DNA of 64,000 nt from Synchiropus splendidus (taxonomy: Eukaryota > Chordata > Actinopteri > Syngnathiformes > Callionymidae): contig NC_071340.1 of the NCBI RefSeq assembly GCF_027744825.2, forward strand, positions 10,924,001 to 10,988,000, read 5' to 3'. Numbering within the stretch: the first letter of the stretch is position 1; the number at the start of each line of letters is the position of its first letter. This document shows positions 24,721-36,949 of the stretch, piece after piece. Both the position numbers and the translations under genes were made by a program. Under the pieces are notes generated by a model. The model worked only from the letters and a program-made list of their open reading frames with translations, was not told the DNA's origin and did not search any database.

Positions 24721-27700
24721 GGTGAAAGACTTGCTGTTCATTGAAATTGCTAATTCACACTTTTTTAAAAGCCCAGTGGCTATCTTTAACACTAAAGGTT
24801 TTTTTTCTCCAATTAAACATTGTCTATAACTCTACTATCACTATTTCAAAAAACTGCAAGATTGATCATGGTTGGAGATAAAGACACACTGTAAAAGAAG
24901 AATCTTCAAGTATGACCCGAAGTTTGGGATGGTAGTAAATTCACTCATCAAACTTGCATATTATGAGAATACCTGGTGGTGGCCATATTGAATTACATCA
25001 CTCGTCTTCATCTCTCAAGCAACAATGACGACCGCGTACAATTATTTCCGCTTTATCGTCACTTGCTGTCTCGCAGCACCACTAAACATCCTCACCACAA
25101 AGTGAACAAGCACGCCAACAAATGTTGCTTAAATTGTCCACCATCTGCTTGTGTAAAGCACATCAGGCTCAACATGGCTGGGCTTGTTTAAATGCTGCAA
25201 CGGTGCCTAAAGGGTGAAAGCCGCAGGTCCCCTGCAGTAGTCTTTCCAACATTACTTTGAACTTGGAATTGACCCAACAACTGAGATGGCCCTGGCAGCC
25301 GGGGCCACCTTTGAAGCGCCACATTGGACAAGAAAATTCCATCAGTCAAATGGGTTTCTGTTGCTACAGAAAGCATTCAGAAAGGCATGAATATTATATT
25401 ACTGCTCAAGAGTTTTATATATATAAGAGAGAATGTAAATATTCATTGACATATAAATGCTAATTCGTGCCAACAAGACTAACTGCACGACAAATCCAAT
25501 CAAAACAGTTAGTCAATCTCACCAGCATGAAAAGACCAGTCAACACAGGCACACACAATATAAAATAGCAAGACTTCAAGCATAGCTGTCGCCTTCATAT
25601 TGTTTTCAGAGCCTGTGAGGAAACATCAGTGTTACTCCCGAGCAGTTGGTTATAAACTCAAGATCACAGGTGGCAACACTGACGGACGTAGAAGACTACA
25701 TGGTATAAAATTAATTATCGATTTTGTCTCCTAACAATGGACTAATGACAGCAAAAAAAAAAAAAACAATAACAGCTAAGTTTTAAGGACCAACAGCTGA
25801 AACATGTCATAACCTCTTCCAAGCAGATTTTCCAAATGATGGTGAGGAATATTTTGTTGAAATGTCCCGTGCTGTTAAATCTGAGGGTTTTTTGGGAGGT
25901 CAGGGCTGTTTAAATTTCCAACCACACACTTGAGTTCTAATGCTTAGTTGGTATGCAGACATTATTCAGTGGTCAAATAAGCTACATATTTCGTCACAAA
26001 TTTTGTGTGAACATCATACAGGCAGCTTTTAAACCTTTAGAAAAATGACGGCCTTTATAGGGTGCGGAACCCTCGACCTCTGGGTTCAAAAGCGAATACT
26101 GAGCAGAGGTCACGTTGAGTTGTTCAGTTGCTAATATAAAACTAGGAGTACATCTCACACGTGCTCAGCCTTCAATGGGCTAGTTTCAAAAACTATTATT
26201 GCTGAGTTTGCGTAGCGCACGGGCAGGAAGATGGAAATACGCCGCTCCGCAGAACAAAAAAACCTCGCACCTAAAACATTGCACTTGCATCTTGCCAACA
26301 CAATGCGTCCTTTGTAAATCTCAAATAAGTAAGGAGGCGTGCCATCATGACAGCCAGAGTTGGGCAAGACTGAGAGGATCCGAGACCTCCAATTCCAAGA
26401 CAATACAAGGAAAAATGACTGCAGAAACAGTGACATGATAGAGACCATGAGACCAAGAACGGTCTCAAGAACTACAAGTCTACAACTAACAGACATCTGA
26501 GATTCTATAACAACGGTAACCACCCTCTTCTTTAACTACAGATCCACCCTGAATCTGTACAGGACAAAAGGCTGTTCCGAATGCAAGTTACCAACACAGG
26601 CAGGCAATGGGGAGATCGTTTAGATCGTGACTTGGGTATTGAAAATGATTCTGAATATAAAAACCCTGCTATCAGATGAAAAGAACTTGCTACTACTCTG
26701 CTAACTCTGAATCTCCAGGTGCCCTTTCTGTTGCATTATCGATTGTGGTGTGGTCCAATCGCTCATAGGTCATGCAATATTCATCACAACGTGTAGAAAT
26801 AGCACCACAAATGGACATCCTTGAGTCATCCAGCTTAATTCGGGACTCCTCACAGCCATGAGAGACTTATATTGCTCACGGTACAAGAATGCAAACATGA
26901 GGAAAAGGCAGTGAGACAGTTACAGATCATTATATGGATGCATAAAGACCTTGAATTGATGGACAGCCCTTTGTTGAGTTGTCTCTGATCATTTAGATAT
27001 GCTCCACAATCTAGAATAAAGTCTATCATGTTATGCATTGGTTGCAAAAATATATGAGAAAACAAAAAGGCCTCCTATAAAAGCAACAAACTTACTGGAC
27101 TGCAAAGGCCTAAAACAAAAACTAGGAGGTTTTTTATGCAAAGTAAATCAAGAGAGAACTGCATTAGCACATTAGTGTGCATACCAGGCCATTTACATTT
27201 CCTACATTTGCTGTATGAATGTTTTCACAGGGAATGGTAGAAGATACAAATGGAAAATTTGTTACCAAGAGCGAATTAATGGCAAAAAATACTTAAACGG
27301 AGAATGAAACTGTTTATTAGCCCAAGAGCACCTCTGTCTATTGAAGCATTCTCACTCTGACTGAAAACTGTAAGGATGGGAGGTCTGGGGGAGCAAACAT
27401 GTGGATTAGTGTGAAGACCTGTCTGTTCAAGTAACAATTAAAATGGTTCACAACAGACTGACTGATAAACTAGATCTGCAGATCGAGGTCAAACAGCTTC
27501 CGTACCTGTGTATTCTGATTCTGTCCGTCTGAGTACAGAGCAGACAGCAACAGAGTTCTAAAGTATCAAACAGCCAGGGTTCTCCTGTCTTCTTCATCGA
27601 TTCTTCCACCCAGGCTATCCCTCATGAAACAAAAGAGCCAAAGCATTCTGGGTATTACCCTGTGGGAAGGACAGCATCCAGGAATTGAACAAATAAATCA

Positions 27701-30700
27701 CAGCACCCAGTGATGAGCAAGCAGACAGCAGGGGTCAGCCTCCTACAGTGGTCACTGATTCACTATCCAGCACCTGTTCAGCTCTATTATAACATCCCAG
27801 CTGAGCAACATCTCAAGGTAACATTCAATATCAAGTCAGGTCAGGCACAGCTTTGACGGGATTGCACTGATTCACATGATGTGAGACCATGACAATAAAG
27901 AGATAGACAACGGACCTGAATGAGACAAAAACGATGATTTATTTTTCCTGAGGTTTGAAGATATCCATCCAGCAGAGGATTGGTAGAACACCAGAGGCCA
28001 TTGACACCTGACACCAGGCAAGGAGCCAGGCTCAGCATGCTACTCGAAAAATGGTAGCTAAATACAGATGGCATGAACTGGCATAAACTGCTTATCTTTA
28101 AGCAGTACACCGTAGGAGCTTTTTTTTTTTAAATATTTTCTATGACAATAAATCGTTGAGTGTGGTCCTTAAGAAATCAAACCTGTTGACAATGCAACTT
28201 CCCCCACAGACTAGTCAGGATGTCAAATGCTGAAATGGAATGTTTGTAATGCTAACAAGCGTGCGGCGGAACTCAAGATCACCTTTTCCAACAGTTTGCT
28301 ATTACATTCTTTTGACATTCTTAAACTATGAAGTGATGTTCTGAGTATAAAGCACTTTGCAAGCAGCATTCTAAAAATATATTATTAAGATTATATATAT
28401 AGGATATATTTATTTATTGATATATTTATAGATATTATTTGTATTATTGTAACCGCTTTTTCCAAGGAAATCTGGATAGTCTATGATGACTAGCAGCAAC
28501 ATGCTTTGCCCAAACGATTAAAACATTTAGCAATAATTGCAAGAGCTACATCTTGTGCGATAAAACAGCTTGGTGTTTATCTTAACTGTTTCACTAGCAA
28601 ACAAACAAGTGGATAGAACACTGTTTCAGTCAAAGAAAAGCCATCCACTCGTTTCACTGAGGGTTCCTGATGTCACGTCAAGCAAGACATAATTGGAAAG
28701 TAAAAACACTGATTTCATTCTCTTTATACAAAAAATTAATAAACATATGCTTTCATATGCAACTAGAAATTACACCATGATGCAGACGAGGGTGAAGCTC
28801 GGTCAGCGTAACACTGGCGCTATCTTGTGACATGACTGGACGTATCGACTCTAGAAACAAGCCATGAAGCGTTTATTACAGGAAAAAGCTGCTGACCATC
28901 CTGCTCATATAGGCGAAGGACTTATTTTTATTCAAGCCACATCATTCTGGATGAGATGACTGAGGATGAAGGATCTGAAGCTGTGGAGCTGAAGTCACAC
29001 ATCAGTCAATGAATGGTCAAATAAAGATGAACTGGGTGCAATACTAAATTACAGAATGTGTGTGTGTAAAGAAAGGAACAGACTTTTTCCATGCAAATTT
29101 TGACAGCTGTTTCTCTTCACCGCTTTGATGGTACGTTTTTGTTTGTTTAAGTTTGAAATCCATGGGTATGCAGTCTATTTCAGAACATGTTTGAGGCAAA
29201 CCTTCAAGCCAAAAGGTTCCTGCACAGCAGTGAAATGATAGCTGCTCCACCCAAAACGATAGCTGCTTCTCCCAACGCCGCTGACGGTTGCCACTTAAAA
29301 ACTGCTTCAACGTTTATTAATGGCACTATATATCTTTTTTGTGAGAACAATCTTACATGTTCACTGGCACCAGTAACACAGCCAACTCTTTTCTGATATT
29401 TAAACTGAAGAGCTTGTGATGTTCTCACTAAATGCAACACTGCACTGAATTCGAACTGAGCTTTACTTTTTGTGTTCCACTGCAAGAGAACCGTCATTTG
29501 AAGACGTTATCCAAGCATTTTATAATGCAGCAACAACAACCAGAAGAAGCCCCACTACAAAACATGATCAATGACATAAAAATAGCAAGACCTCCAAGGG
29601 TGAAGTGAAGGCAACTTCATGCTTTCTGCTGGTACTATTTTCATCTGCATTAATCCACCATGTTCACACGTGGTTCAACCCAAAACAAGATGCCTTATTT
29701 GTCCTACAACTTCAATTTCACACACCGTTTCCTCCCATCGGGTGGGCTTTGTAAGTGGCGAGAGGGAAAATGTCAACACAATATTCCTTAACTGAACACT
29801 GTTATGTCCCAAAACCATTAAATAATAAATTCTGACATGAGAAGATCAATTATACATCTACAACACATTATTATTATTATTGTTACTAAGTATCAGTGTA
29901 TTCAAGTTACAATAAGAGCATCGACCACTCAATGTCAAAGCATACACAGCAGAACAGACATTTGAAGTACAGAATATTCACTGTTATTGGTCTTTCACAA
30001 GATGAAAATAAAATAAATTCTGACCAACAACAAGCAAAAGCAATCAACATTTCTAGATGTCCAAATATAAAAAGCTGGCGCAGAACGAGTCAAACATATA
30101 CTGATTGCATGTCCTTGAAAATCAGCCTAGGTCATATTACTTGGCCATTTTATTGCTATTTACTGCCATGACTGACAGAAGACCCAGACCAAAGCACTTT
30201 TCTGACCTATACAACAAACAAGCCAGGCCCACGCTCACCTGACATGGTGCTAGCATGTGCAGAAATAAAGCATGACATACGGCTCCTGGGATAATGGCGG
30301 AGCAATTTTCAACAACAAACAATCTTGGTTTCAGTATGAATAGAAAAGCGACAGTTTGCTTCAAACTCAAAGCCTTTTAGTATTACTTCTGCTCATGTTA
30401 GTCCAACAAATAAACCAGCTGTGAAGACAACCAGGTACCAGTCAGTGACATGTTAGCAAATAAAAGTGTTGGGTTCAGACTGCAGACTTTCAGCATGCAA
30501 TGCACATCCAAACGTCGTTGTGACGGACCGAATAGAACAAGACTTTGCAAGAGCTAAAACAAATGTCCCCTCAAGTAGTTTTGTGACAATGAGATTAGAC
30601 TGTGGGATTGATGGGTGAACAAGGGGAAGGCATTTGTAAGGTATGACAACGTGACAAGACCAAAGATGTGGGCTGGGATCAAGACGTGGGAGACCAAAAA

Positions 30701-31430
30701 AGCAGCCAAGTAAGCAAGTAATTACAAGTCTTAACTATAAACAGCATAGTTTCTTATGTAACAAATATAACTTATCAATATAAAAAGCACTGAGAGAGCG
30801 CAAACCTCCACCAACTAAAACTTACTTCCCTGCCTCCCCTGGAATTGATTTACAATAAGAGAATCCTCATGCTTGGAGTTAAGAGTGAATTTGTCCCTAA
30901 AATCAGGTCAAAAAACAGTCAAGGCAAACAATTTTGAACCATTAAGTGTGTGGGGAGAGTCGATCGCTTCTGACTTGAACTGTGAACATTGAATGGAACG
31001 TAGCCAAACAAGAAGTGATCTGACAAAGAAAGAAGTGTTTCGAGTTGTTATTTCTGCCTTTTGTGATGTTCGGAGCGAATGCCCATCAAACAACAACTAA
31101 TACTGTATGACTGCTGCGCAACTTAGTTAGTTCAGCGGTTCATATTGTTAGAATCATAGCTAGTATATTGCCTTCGTAGTTTGTCACTAATAAGCCACGC
31201 TATTCTATTGACTTAAAAATTGCATGAGCTGTCTTTCACGATAGCGTAGAATGAGAAGAACTGCAAACAGACTACATTATTCTAGTCTCCAATCGTTCCT
31301 TATTGCTGCTCAGGGACTGTGGTCGAGAGTTATACGCAAGGATATAACAGCGTAATCGAGTGAATAGGAAAAAAAACGCAACCGTTGCGTTCCACTTCTG
31401 GTGGAGAGCATAGCACTTCTGATGAGAAAG
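24721..31430. other. Gene-free stretch; nothing recognised
   Basis: AT-rich non-coding sequence with a 14-base A run at 25753-25766, a short ATT run near 29.87 kb and an AT-rich stretch at 28375-28450. I saw no exon with convincing splice signals and no clear transposon. A ggttcaaaagcg motif near 26.09 kb weakly resembles a tRNA B-box but has no supporting A-box. Confidence 0.5.
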
Positions 31431-31433
31431 ACC

Positions 31434-32052
31434 AGAGATCTGCCTTACTAGAAACCAACCAGACTGGAGTACTTTTGAAGTACGCTGATTCGATATTGAC
31501 GTTGGTCCGATGTCAGCATAATCTAATTTTATCAGACTGAATCTAAAATCTCAGGTATAAGCACTCCGATGACAAGTTTATTTTCCTCTGCAGCAATTGA
31601 CATTACACTCAAAATATCGGCGGCAATATCGACAAGCTATAAAACCTTAAACTGCTGACAGGGTTTAGTAGCCAAGGAGCGGCCTGCAGCTTGCAACAAC
31701 GTGTGTGCGCTATTGCAGGAGAAGTGATGACGGCTGAGTGCCATGTCATTTTAAGAAACTATGTTTTATTTGTATCAGGGTCTTCTAATTTAGTTTTATT
31801 TATTTTATTCCATTTCACAATGATGCAGGTATTATGTTAAAAATGTATGTCACCGATTGGTGGAGTCAGTTTTTGTCACAGCTACTGTCGCTGACTATTG
31901 TTCTCAGTTTGAGTAACACCACCTGATCAGGCCTTTAATAACATTCCACAGAACACATAATAAAAGTAAAGGTATATGTGATTGGTGCGATTGGTGCTGC
32001 AATATCTGTATCATGTCGGAAGTGGAAAGCTGTATCGGGACATCCCTACTTT
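31434..32052. mobile_element. hAT-type non-autonomous DNA transposon remnant
   Basis: The right end, tatcgggacatccctac, is the inverse complement of the gggatgtcccgata terminal repeat typical of fish hAT elements. The left part contains related, decayed motifs such as ttggtccgatgtcagc and atctaaaatctcaggtat. The left terminus is uncertain; cagagatctgcc at 31434 may be a mutated cagggatgtccc. No transposase frame remains, so this is a non-autonomous or internally deleted copy. An 8-bp target duplication was not found. Confidence 0.6.
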
Positions 32053-32239
32053 AGGCCCTGCATGTGAGCACTCGAGATTTCAGGTTTGGAGCACAAGCCT
32101 ATTGAATGGCATGAGGCAGAATCTTTACGTGTATGATGAGACTATTGGTGCACACCACAGACATAATATACATAATGTACATTCTGATGATATGCGAGTT
32201 ACAGCATAGAAGTCATGTGAACTGTAATGTCGTATTATT

Positions 32240-32435
32240 AAATTGAAGAAGTGGTTCGCTCAATGTCAGGAAGCACTGTGGTTGAATTCAGGTAAGGTGC
32301 AAGCAGACTTAATGCAGATAAGTGAACAACCCGTCTTCGCCCTGCAGCAAAGTTCTGGCTGTTATATAGCAAACATACAGGAAGTCGCTTTGGATAAAAA
32401 CGTCCTCCCAATAAAATGTAATGCATTTTCAACTT
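32240..32435 (+). mobile_element. SINE-like remnant with an L2-type 3' tail
   Basis: The 3' part reads gaagtcgctttggataaaaa and cgtc, then aataaaatgtaatg. It matches the gtcgctttggataaaagcgtctgctaaatg-type tail shared by fish V-SINE-like elements and their partner L2-clade LINEs such as eel UnaL2. Upstream, ggttgaattcaggtaaggtg is compatible with a decayed tRNA-derived head. The copy is mutated in the tail stem and should be inactive. An open frame of 64 codons crosses it by chance. Confidence 0.55.
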
Positions 32436-32960
32436 AACCTCTGGTTCAGTTTCATTTAGATCAAAACTGTCCTGCTAAGGGACACGTTTCACCTTGTCAA
32501 AAAATATATTTAAAAGTAGGACAGAAGCAGCGTCCCTCAAGCTACAGGTAACCCAAAAGCTCAAATAAAAATGTGTGTTACTCTCAGGGAAACGTGCGTC
32601 TCTGTGGGATTTTTACTTCACTTTAAATAAATACAGACCCCCCCAAGAATGTAGGGCATTCTAATTAAGCGAAACAACAAAAGGGCATGAAAGATATCCT
32701 GCAAGTTAGACAAGGAACCAATAGTTGTCGCACTCTACTAAATATTTATCACAATAAGGAACATTTTTACAAGAGCCACATGCATTGGTTTTAATGTGAA
32801 ACAGGAACCTGGACTACAAATCACACACACAGGTTAGAAAAGAAAGTTATTCAAGGTGTATTTAAATGACAGTGGAAAAAAATCTGGACTCATACTTATC
32901 AAAAGAACATCCAAAGAAATAGCAAAAACGAACAATTGAGAGCAAGACAGAAAGACCAGC

Positions 32961-32983
32961 AAAAAAAAAAAAAAAAAAAAAAA
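32961..32983. repeat. Poly-A run (23 A)
   Basis: An uninterrupted run of 23 adenines. It could be a retroposon tail, but no element body or target duplication is visible upstream. Confidence 0.9.
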
Positions 32984-33239
32984 CGACATTACCACATCGA
33001 AGTAATCAGTGGCTAAAAGCTTTCCCCCCGCTGACTCAAAGTGCTTTTGGGAATGGGTAGAATTGCAGGATTAAAGGGATGTGAAAAATTAGTGTAGCAA
33101 CACCGGGTCCATGTCAGAGTCAAGGCTGAGTAAGCAGAGCACTGCTGATGAACAGAAAGGCAGAAAGCGGAGGAGAAGCTGTAAAAATGACTGATTTATT
33201 GAAAAAGACTAAGAGGGTGAAAGCGAGGGAGAGAGGAAA

Positions 33240-33575
33240 TTAGCTTCAAGAACTCCGAGGGGGCTTTTCTGTCCATTTCTGCATCATTCTGTCCTATTAG
33301 TATTGCTCTTCCGGCTGTCCAAACACCATTGAAGCCTAATAAAGCCAGAACTTCGCCGCTCACACACACGAACAAACACTCATGGTGTTGGTCGAAGATG
33401 GCTGGAAGGGTGTCTTTCCATTGAGCTTTTAAAAATGACCTCCAGCCCCCATGGCCTCACTGACAGGAGACCTGAAACTTTAATGGAGGCCATTTTAGGG
33501 GTTTTCGGTGATTTGGCAAACAGCCAATTTGGCGCCAGCCCATCAACTTCCCTCCAATTTGAAGGGAATGGGTAA
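33240..33575. promoter_or_regulatory. Candidate conserved non-coding element
   Basis: A non-repetitive, moderately GC-rich block ending just before an 18-T run at 33595-33612. It contains an internal partial symmetry: aacttccctccaatttgaag and tttaatggaggccattttag. No coding frame with splice sites is present. Called only from composition and its contrast with the AT-rich flanks. Confidence 0.22.
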
Positions 33576-33594
33576 ACGGCTTTTAGGGTTTGTG

Positions 33595-33612
33595 TTTTTT
33601 TTTTTTTTTTTT
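33595..33612. repeat. Poly-T run (18 T)
   Basis: A run of 18 thymines following tttgtg. No retroposon body was recognised on either strand. Confidence 0.9.
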
Positions 33613-33763
33613 GGAGACACATGTTTTGTTAGAGTGCTGTGTAGGTGGAGTCCGTACAATCTGGCACCGCAATGGAAAGGTGTTTGAGTGCATACTAATG
33701 ACGGAAATACACACGCCTTTGTCAGTAGAAGTTACAGTTACATGTCAAATGTAATTTGGCATG

Positions 33764-33770
<7 letters not shown>

Positions 33771-33825
<55 letters not shown>
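33771..33825. repeat. (TA)n(CA)n compound microsatellite
   Basis: About 42 bases of alternating TA pass directly into about 13 bases of alternating CA. The DNA transposon at 33827-34470 follows at once, and more TA repeat (tatatatatata) resumes on its far side at about 34476, so the transposon appears to have landed in the TA/CA tract. Confidence 0.95.
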
Positions 33826-33826
<1 letters not shown>

Positions 33827-34470
33827 ACGGGTGGTATTTGATTAAAAATGTAATCAATTAATTAGAGAATTTGTCATTAATTCATCTCAATTAATCGCAG
33901 TTTAATGGTATAAGAATATTTGCCACAAGAAGCCACATTTTTCAATTTGAATGAATTTTGTATATCAGTGAAACTAATGATGGACCCATACATACATTTA
34001 AACAACAAAATGTATTTATTTTGCATCAGTTTGACAATAGCTCACGATGGTGTCTATATTCAAGTTTTTATATCGCCTTATTTAGACTACAGCTCTTTTA
34101 ATGTCTTGAAAATATTTGTATAAGAATTTCAGTTTTATAAGAATTTCAAGTACATTCAGAGTAGTGGAAACCCTGGCCATTGTGTAGCGAAAAACCTCCC
34201 TGAACAAAAGCAAACAGATGTTTTTGTTTGCTTTTGTTCAGGGATTCCTCCATGTTTGTTGTTGTTGTTATCATCCTAGCTGCCACGTGTCTTGTGCATC
34301 AGTGTGATCAGTGGACCAGGAACTACGGCACTTACAAAGCTTCCCTGTTGTCTGGAGAGAAAACTGTTACATTAAATTAAATTAAAACGATTAAATGCAA
34401 TTTAAATATTTTATTGTGTTAATTACGATTAATTAATTAAGCGCAATTAACTCGTTTAAAGTCCCACCAC
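33827..34470. mobile_element. MITE (non-autonomous DNA transposon), full-length-looking
   Basis: The left end gggtggtatttgatt and the right end, read in reverse complement as gtggtgggactttaaac, form imperfect inverted repeats. Both lead into ATTAATTA-rich subterminal sequence (aatcaattaattagag on the left; attacgattaattaatt on the right). I recognise this as a dispersed element common in teleosts, probably hAT-mobilised. It is about 645 bp and has no transposase frame; the 67-codon frame inside is chance. It carries a perfect hairpin at 34197-34244. Terminal bases are uncertain by a few positions, and the target-site duplication cannot be resolved in the TA/CA repeat. Confidence 0.7.
34197..34244. 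repeat. Perfect 20-bp inverted repeat (hairpin) inside the MITE
   Basis: Bases 34197-34216 are the exact reverse complement of 34225-34244, with an eight-base spacer, gatgtttt. The two spacer positions nearest the stem could add a G-U and an A-U pair. A transcript of either strand would fold into an uninterrupted stem-loop of precursor-miRNA-like shape but short length. Confidence 0.95.
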
Positions 34471-36949
34471 TAATGTATATATATATAAACCCAACAGAAA
34501 ACTCTATAAAGTATACGTTAAACCTTTGATGGTAACATGTGAGCTTAAAGCAAGGCATTTCATATTAAAAGTAAAAAGTTCCCAACTTCAATAAAATTGA
34601 CAGAAAAACTTTCCATGCAGTCTTTTTTTATATCAGCCAAATTACAGACATGGAAATGGAAGGAAATGGACTTCAGATTTGAAAATATGAGACCAGAAGA
34701 ACCATCATTTTCTTTTTTCCCTATACAAGTCTCTATTTCGGAATCAATTACGGAGGTGGATGGAGGAGGCCTGAAGACGAGTAAGCTTTAAAAGAAAAGT
34801 AGGAAGAGGAGAGTGCACGTTGCAGAAACAGTATAGAAATAAAATGCATTTCATGAAAAACACAATTAATTCATGCAAAAAAAAAAACATTTTTTGGGTC
34901 ATTAGTTCAAAAAAAATAAGATCGGTAATATCAGCATGTTTAATTGTTTGGTTTTTTTTTTTTCTCACCAGGCATGAACCAGCTTCCATTTATCTAAGCT
35001 TTTGAGACTTTAAAAGCAAATACATCTGGGCTTCAGCGTCAGACATATTTAATGTCTGCAGAGACCCTTCAAGTCCCTGTATGACCACCATCATCAAAAA
35101 AGGTCAAGCAGTTGATCTCCAGAAATGATGACACTAAAAATACAAAACCCATGGGTGAAAAAATGGACAACGTGAATACTTTGGATGCCGCAGAGACAGG
35201 AAGACATATAATTGAGCCTTGAAGGTTTTTACATCCTGGAACTGAATTAAATCAGGATAATTTCTGTACAAACATTGTACAGTACGTGGTATTGCGTCAG
35301 CTTTCAATGTTGATTTATGGGCATTCACTTGTTCTTAAAGGCCTCTTTAGCATTCTGAAGTCTGAATTCTATGAATCCATTTTCCAGGATGATTCATTGT
35401 TTGTCACAGATCATACCCAAAATGAAAGCATTGACATCTATGTTGTGGCAACCTGAAGTTTAATTTCCTAGTTTTCCTACTTGCATCAAACTAATTTCTT
35501 ATCATGACAAAAAATGACTAAAACTCAGACAATGTCTGCCTTTAAAAGATAAAAAGAAGCTGGGAGATTTTCCAAGCCACATTAGAATGCAGAGAAGGGA
35601 TCCAGGAGTGACCACATGAGGTGATGACGATGCCATTTGATGGATATCAGAGGATACTGGCAATTAGCAAAAACAAAATGGTTGCCTAGATAACCTCAAA
35701 AAGCCAATATGCAGATTTAATCACTTAACACTTGATTGAAAACATTTTAAAGTGACCAGATTAGATGCTGATCAAAAGCAGAAAGGCAATGAGGCAGCGC
35801 ATACTGCGGCCACATCTTTATAAAAACACTGGAAACAATTAAATGAGTAAAAAATAACCACTGTGACTCAAGAACTGCATCCGCTCACATTAGAATAAAC
35901 CACCAGATGTGGACCCGCAACCTGATAGCGTTCGCTGTCATCTGACAGTGACCAAATTTCACATACTCTAAAAATACTCTAAAAAACAATTCAGTTGCCT
36001 TGAGAAGTGATGTGTTTCGGTCGCAATGTTCTCGCCCACCAACACATCCTCAGTCTCATGTAATATATTGAAGTTGGGTGGACCTTTGCGTCCGATACTG
36101 ACGGTTTTTAATAGAAACACAGGTTCTGTGGCATATCCTGACGCCGTGGGCAGCGCATCACGTAAAATGAAAGGTAGAGTTTGGGTTGAGGTGAGGTCTC
36201 GACAGCAATATACATGTCAGTCCTCTCGATTTTAATACAGACATGAGAAGATCTCATAATGAAAAAAGGTATAGCACCAATATTCACCAGAATTTCACGG
36301 ATACTAAAGAGCGATAAAACAATGCTGTCATGAGTTCAGCATATAAAAACATTAAAACAACAGAAAGTGCAATTCAACCAGACCAGAAATAAAAAGAGCT
36401 TTCCCTGTGTGAGCATTCATGCACTTATGTGTGCTGGCAGGGTAGTGATAGCTTGCAGACATGGCTATCATGAAAAGAGTAGCGTTAATGAGCCGGACCT
36501 GCCAGGTCAGAGATGAGGAAACACCATTTTGTTCTCTGTCACAGACACTTTCTGGGAATACAATAGTTATCAAACTCGAAAATAAAGATTTTCTTCAGGC
36601 AAACGCACATGTTTTTCGACTCGTGTTTGGAGCCAGACAAACCAATTATAGCCACCTCGCAAAACAAATGTTTGGAAAAAAAACGCTAGCTGCCATACAA
36701 AAGGAAAAAGAGTAAGAGAAAAATATAAATTACAAACTACGAAGGGATAGCAATGAAGTATGTTGGGGAAATAGGAGCAATTGATCCTCTACCTCTTGGA
36801 CATTAGCGATAACAGCTTCACCAAATTATACACAGTGTTTACTGAAGGTTAAAAAAAAAAAAAAAATCACTTATGTTTCTGGAGAAGGAGGCCAAATCTG
36901 CCTGGCATGACACCACACTTGGCTATCAAACACATGGCAAGCGCTTTTT

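Noticed and set aside
26080..26100. tRNA B-box-like ggttcaaaagcg
   Set aside because: No A-box at the right distance and no cloverleaf can be drawn, so neither a tRNA gene nor a clear SINE is supported.
28335..28390. Possible L2-like 3' tail (tataaagcactttgcaagc)
   Set aside because: Only a short stretch is similar, and no element body precedes it.
33920..34123. 67-codon open frame
   Set aside because: It lies entirely inside the non-autonomous MITE and shows no transposase motif.
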